Below, piece after piece: positions 34,273-35,232 of a stretch of 35,232 nt of DNA (position 1 is its first letter; every line of letters begins with the position of its first letter). The notes beneath the pieces are model-generated. The model did no database searches. It was not told where the DNA came from and worked only from the letters and a program-made list of their open reading frames with translations. The translations under genes and the position numbers were made by a program. This stretch comes from an uncultured Bacillota bacterium (lineage in GTDB: Bacteria; Bacillota; Clostridia; Christensenellales; Borkfalkiaceae): NCBI GenBank assembly GCA_949287105.1, contig CASEFE010000012.1:1-35232 (forward strand). The letters are read 5' to 3'.

Positions 34273-34704
34273 TAAAAATACAAAAAAAATAAATGCAATG
34301 TTTGTGAAACTGAAATTGATAGCAATGCAATTGTATGCCCTGTATGCGGCTGGGTACAACAAACTGACTTTGACGATACTGATAAAATAACTTGGTCAAA
34401 TAATTTCGTATCTTTAAATAAAGCAAAAGCATTATATAAAGCTGGAAAACCGATCAAACCTGATTTTGATGACCTTATACAATGCCTACAAGTTTATTCT
34501 GAGCTTCAGTTTTTCTACAATAGAAGAAAATATGGAATTATACGACACCATCAAGGGAAAATTGACTTTTATCAATGGGACAACATGAACAAAGGCTATC
34601 AAAGTTATAATACTTTAAATGATTTCAAAACATATGCAAATATAGATGGTAAACTATTAAGTCAAATTTGGCAAAATATCGAAAATTTTGGAATAGCAGA
34701 CTAA
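34262..34704 (+). pseudogene. Zinc-ribbon protein, possible immunity protein, frame broken at an A8 tract
   Basis: Starting at ATG 34262 the frame reads MKDNKNTKK and then runs into an A8 tract (34282-34289). In the annotated frame it stops at 34390. One extra A would join it to an open frame from about 34291 to TAA 34704, giving a 147-residue protein. That product has a four-cysteine zinc ribbon, CNVCETE...CPVCGW, followed by W-S-N-N-F-V-S-L-N-K-A-K-x-x-Y. This resembles small Cys-rich proteins (CPCC-like) found next to polymorphic toxins. There is no alternative start in the second frame. It could be a true pseudogene, an assembly error or a slippage-controlled gene. Confidence 0.55.
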
Positions 34705-34970
34705 CTTTATTTAATGAAAAAAGACCACACTCTATTTTCATGAACCAGACACCTTGTAAATTTGAAGCCCATTATTATAACATATTTAAAAGAAATCCAG
34801 ATTTTCAAACTGAACAATTATAGTTCGAAAACGAAAAGGTTAATTTGTTCTCTTATCGAAAATTGAATTTTTCCTGAAAAGGTGTTCAGTTTGAAATAAG
34901 TTTTTCTACTGCTAAAACTCCGCAAAAACGCAGTGTTTTACAGGGAAAATCGACATTTTTACAAAAGAAA
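34705..34970. other. Gene-free AT-rich stretch
   Basis: No convincing ORF, RNA gene or terminator is seen. It contains the first copy (34807-34826) of a 20-base sequence that recurs, with three changes, at 34979-34998. Confidence 0.6.
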
Positions 34971-34998
34971 AGACCTTGAAACTGAATAACTATGGTTC
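34807..34998 (+). repeat. Pair of near-identical 20-mers, 172 bp apart
   Basis: AAACTGAACAATTATAGTTC (34807-34826) and AAACTGAATAACTATGGTTC (34979-34998) differ at three positions. The second lies in the loop of the hairpin at 34971-35012. A partial echo, GTTCAGTTTG, is near 34885 on the opposite strand. They may be remnants of a mobile element or a binding site. Confidence 0.5.
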
Positions 34999-35012
34999 AT
35001 ATTTCAAGGTCT
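34971..35012 (-). terminator. Hairpin downstream of the right-edge gene
   Basis: AGACCTTGAAA (34971-34981) and TTTCAAGGTCT (35002-35012) form a perfect 11-bp stem with a 20-base loop. On the minus strand it is followed by TTTCTTTTG. It lies about 65 bases after the stop of the minus-strand gene entering from the right edge. Confidence 0.5.
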
Positions 35013-35027
35013 ATTCATTGTGGCGAG

Positions 35028-35071
35028 CCCGAACAAAAAAGATATTTTGTCCTATTTTTTGTACAGACTCG
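35028..35071 (-). terminator. Second hairpin close to the right-edge gene stop
   Basis: GAGCCC near 35028 and GACTC near 35066 enclose a CAAAAAA/TTTTTTG inner stem. On the minus strand it begins within about ten bases of the stop codon. It is less regular than the hairpin at 34971. Confidence 0.35.
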
Positions 35072-35078
35072 AACTTTC

Positions 35079-35232
35079 TCATTTATAAATTATATTTCGC
35101 GAATGTTTTTCCATTTGAAACTTAGCCTGTTCCTGCCAACCCAGCGATTTTGTCCATTCATATGTTGTCGGTAAAAAAGACTTTATATTTCCTTTCATCG
35201 AAGAAAACGGCTCATCATAACAGAGAATTGAT
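35079..35232 (-). CDS. C-terminal 50 residues of an unrecognised protein (5' end outside window)
   Basis: On the minus strand the frame is open from the window edge for 50 codons and stops at 35079. The visible residues include YDEPFSSMKGNIKSFLPTTY, then EWTKSLGWQEQAKFQMEKHS and RNIIYK. The composition is soluble and protein-like, and hairpins follow the stop. I do not recognise the family. Confidence 0.5.
   Translation of the reverse strand, partial: SILCYDEPFSSMKGNIKSFLPTTYEWTKSLGWQEQAKFQMEKHSRNIIYK

Noticed and set aside
1..35232. tRNA, rRNA and CRISPR array
   Set aside because: I looked for cloverleaf-like and rRNA-like segments and for regularly spaced direct repeats; none was found. 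The repeats seen are short tandem units inside rpoB and the lipoprotein gene.

Overview
The window looks like a chromosome segment of an anaerobic, gut-type Bacillota (Clostridia-like) bacterium. The reasons are an RpoB and RpoC of Firmicutes type, the prmA-rsmE-mtaB-HIT gene order, purine-rich ribosome binding sites, many TTGACA/TATAAT-type promoters, a BspA-like leucine-rich-repeat lipoprotein, and an oxygen-sensitive glycyl radical enzyme (GRE). Species cannot be given from sequence alone.

Layout. 1-82: right end of an IS3-family insertion sequence (last transposase codons plus terminal repeat). 139-5289 (minus): a translation/RNA-modification run, read esterase -> MBL hydrolase -> prmA -> rsmE -> mtaB -> HIT. 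5543-13792 (minus): rpoB-rpoC with its own consensus promoter, a roughly 250-nt leader carrying a small upstream ORF, and a strong terminator. 14223-17163 (plus): rqcP, a fused ispDF and radA. 17319-19246 (plus): a two-gene ABC transporter whose ATPase lacks a canonical start codon. 19565-28032: an accessory metabolic locus with a GRE, its activase and a DUF6259-like glycosidase-like protein on one minus-strand transcript, a divergent NAD(P)-binding SDR, and a second, unrecognised glycosidase-like protein. 28426-30264 (minus): a MATE efflux pump with a MarR regulator whose promoter contains a perfect 20-bp operator-like palindrome. 30743-33505 (minus): a large lipoprotein with CxxCG repeats and leucine-rich repeats. 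33976-34704 (plus): a small toxin-like gene and an overlapping zinc-ribbon, possible immunity gene broken at an A8 tract. 35079-35232 (minus): the last 50 codons of an unknown gene.

How the genes fit together. The first half is housekeeping. The most promising candidate for an undescribed system is 19565-28032: a GRE with an unusual active-site context (HSTCVE) and short length, co-transcribed with its activase and a glycosidase-like protein. A second glycosidase-like gene nearby has its own promoter, and both promoter regions carry the same CCGTTTCGG dyad. My inference is that the locus releases a sugar-linked substrate and then performs a radical C-C, C-O or C-N cleavage or a dehydration; the substrate is unknown. 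The second candidate is the toxin/immunity-like pair at the right end, where a homopolymer could act as an on/off switch. I saw no rRNA, tRNA or CRISPR array.
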